From the NCBI GenBank assembly GCA_023440945.1, contig JAEZRL010000425.1, forward strand, positions 1 to 14,446: a stretch of 14,446 nucleotides of DNA. Direction: 5' to 3'. The stretch is from Bacteroidota bacterium (lineage in GTDB: Bacteria > Bacteroidota > Bacteroidia > Chitinophagales > Chitinophagaceae). The notes beneath the pieces were generated by a model that made no database searches, was not told the origin of the DNA, and saw nothing but the letters and a program-made list of their open reading frames with translations. Positions 13,158 to 14,446 of the stretch are shown one piece after another (position 1 is the first letter of the stretch; the number at the start of each line of letters is the position of its first letter). The translations under genes and the position numbers were made by a program.

Positions 13158-14384
13158 TCAAAAGTTACTTTTATAGAGCTTGCTTTTTAGAGTTTGCATG
13201 TCTTCACTTACTTTAATGTCCAGGACACGAGCGTAATGTTGAGTGGTCTGAAGTTTTTTATGTCCCAGCATTTTTGAAACACTCTCAATAGGAACACCAT
13301 TGCTTAATGTAATAGTTGTAGCAAATGTATGCCGGGCTGTATGTGTTGTTAAGTTTTTAGATATTCCACATATATCAGCCAACTCTTTCAGATAAGCATT
13401 ATACTTTTGATTACTTAATACAGGTAAAAGCTTTCCTGTATTAACACATTGAGGATGGTCTTTATAAGCCTCCAATATTTTTTGGCTCATGGGTAATAAG
13501 GGTATTCGGGAAGGTATATTTGTTTTGCCACGACGTGTAAAGATCCATAACTCTTTATCCACTCCAACTGAAACTTCAGAAGCGTTTAATTTCTTAATAT
13601 CAACATATGCAAGGCCCGTGAAACAGCAAAATAAAAACACATCCCGAACCTGCCTTAACCTTTCTATCTTGATTTCTTTCGATGAAATAGACTGAATTTC
13701 CTCTTTCATTAAAAACTCTGGAATAACTTCTTCTTTGCTCATTCTGAATCTTGCAAAAGGGTCTTTTTCCAGCCAGTTATTATCTACACAAAAAAGAACT
13801 ATCATTTTTAAAATGCATATGTATTTCATCGTCGCATTTTGCCCACACTTACGTTCAGTTTTTAACCAAAGCTCCAGGTCATTTACAAATTCCATATCAA
13901 GGCACTGTATAGGTAAGTCTTGTTCTTTGTATTTCCATTGGATAAAAAGATGTGTAAATCTTTTCGTTCTATCATACTTAGTCCAGGTAGCCAGTGAATA
14001 ATCAATTCCGATTAACTTCTTTACCTTGTCATTATAGTTTTCAAAGATTTTGATAAGTGATTTATTTCGCTGATCAGTACCGAGCAATTGGTCTTTGATA
14101 GCAGCAGCCGTGATTATTTGATTTGATTCAATCAGTTTCCGTTTTGCTTCGTATGCTTTTGCTTGTAAGGTATCTAAATAAGCGTTTAGCGCTCGGGCGT
14201 CTTCCTTTGTGCCAGATGCTCTTTCAGCAGAAGCATTCCAGCGGTTAGGTTCACAGTCTCTTTTGGTAGAAAGCTCCTTTGGAACGCCATCAACTGTAAT
14301 TCTCAGATAAATAGGGATCGGCCCTCTGACATGATTTTTTGGCTTCTTTAAATAAAAGTGTAAACCGAAACTTTTGTCTAACAT
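13158..14384 (-). CDS. int: IntDOT-like tyrosine recombinase (integrase)
   Basis: A 408-residue site-specific recombinase that would insert and excise the element. The N-terminal arm-binding domain (SFGLHFYLKKPKNHVRGP, then IYLRITVDG) and a SAM-like core-binding domain at about 105-215 precede the catalytic domain. Catalytic residues visible: Lys287 (in RRGK), His348 and Arg351 (HTARH), His375 (LGHKKL) and nucleophile Tyr384 (QHYARV). The first conserved arginine, normally in TGLRxxD, is Ala259 (TGLAYVD). From memory, IntDOT of CTnDOT likewise lacks this arginine (Ser259), with Arg247 and Arg285 proposed to matter; both have counterparts here at the same numbers. The frame opens at a TTG (14408), but the ATG at 14384 gives the usual MLDKSFGL start. 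It is convergent with the Xis-like operon. Confidence 0.95.
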   Translation of the reverse strand: MLDKSFGLHFYLKKPKNHVRGPIPIYLRITVDGVPKELSTKRDCEPNRWNASAERASGTKEDARALNAYLDTLQAKAYEAKRKLIESNQIITAAAIKDQLLGTDQRNKSLIKIFENYNDKVKKLIGIDYSLATWTKYDRTKRFTHLFIQWKYKEQDLPIQCLDMEFVNDLELWLKTERKCGQNATMKYICILKMIVLFCVDNNWLEKDPFARFRMSKEEVIPEFLMKEEIQSISSKEIKIERLRQVRDVFLFCCFTGLAYVDIKKLNASEVSVGVDKELWIFTRRGKTNIPSRIPLLPMSQKILEAYKDHPQCVNTGKLLPVLSNQKYNAYLKELADICGISKNLTTHTARHTFATTITLSNGVPIESVSKMLGHKKLQTTQHYARVLDIKVSEDMQTLKSKLYKSNF

Positions 14385-14446
14385 TTTTTCAAATTTTAGT
14401 GTTAACAAATTTCGATATGCAATTACTCTCAGACAACATGTTTAGT

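Noticed and set aside
14385..14446. Search for an attachment site or tRNA end upstream of the integrase
   Set aside because: No tRNA-like sequence, no repeat shared with the left part of the window and no GTAnnTTTGC core; the element end is probably beyond the window.

Overview
This window looks like the transfer and integration end of an integrative conjugative element (conjugative transposon) from the phylum Bacteroidota. Base composition is moderately AT-rich. Protein families match those of Chitinophagaceae, Sphingobacteriaceae and Flavobacteriia elements better than Bacteroides itself, but I cannot name a genus. The evidence is the ordered set of Bacteroidota-type tra genes (TraE, TraF, TraG, TraI, TraJ, TraK, TraL, TraM, TraN), the near absence of Shine-Dalgarno sequences with A-rich stretches before start codons instead, and an IntDOT-like tyrosine recombinase.

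Layout. (1) 1-215, minus strand: the 5' part of a secreted PepSY-like protein gene running out of the window; host gene or element cargo. (2) 216-672: 457 bases with no convincing gene, holding nested inverted repeats, a promoter-like site and a terminator-like hairpin. (3) 673-11056, plus strand: one long tra operon. A small membrane protein comes first, then a strong candidate structured RNA/attenuator (1163-1255), then the type IV secretion machine: pilin-like TraE (VirB2-like), TraF (VirB3-like), TraG ATPase (VirB4), three paralogous secreted helical proteins in the VirB5 position, TraJ (VirB6-like), TraK (VirB8-like), TraL, TraM (VirB10-like) and TraN (VirB9-like). (4) 11210-12022: a conserved mobile-element protein of unknown function with a basic, Lys/Ser/Glu-rich tail. 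(5) 12079-12998: a Xis-like helix-turn-helix gene flanked by two paralogous small winged-helix-like genes. (6) 12999-13157: a convergent intergenic region with hairpins. (7) 13158-14384, minus strand: the integrase.

How it works together. TraE-TraN would build the envelope-spanning mating channel and pilus. The integrase, probably with the Xis-like protein, would excise and insert the element. Relaxase, coupling protein, TraA-C, TraO-Q and topoisomerase genes are not in this window and must lie elsewhere if the element is self-transmissible. The right attachment site is not seen; the window ends about 60 bases upstream of the integrase start.

The most unusual signals are non-coding. A 13-bp stem with one bulge and an adjacent 7-bp hairpin, ended by a U-tract, sits inside the operon just before the first secretion-machine gene. 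A promoter-like site and a terminator-like hairpin also bracket a protein-free leader at the operon head. Together they suggest that mating-apparatus expression is gated by RNA-level termination. No tRNA, rRNA, CRISPR array or insertion sequence was recognised.
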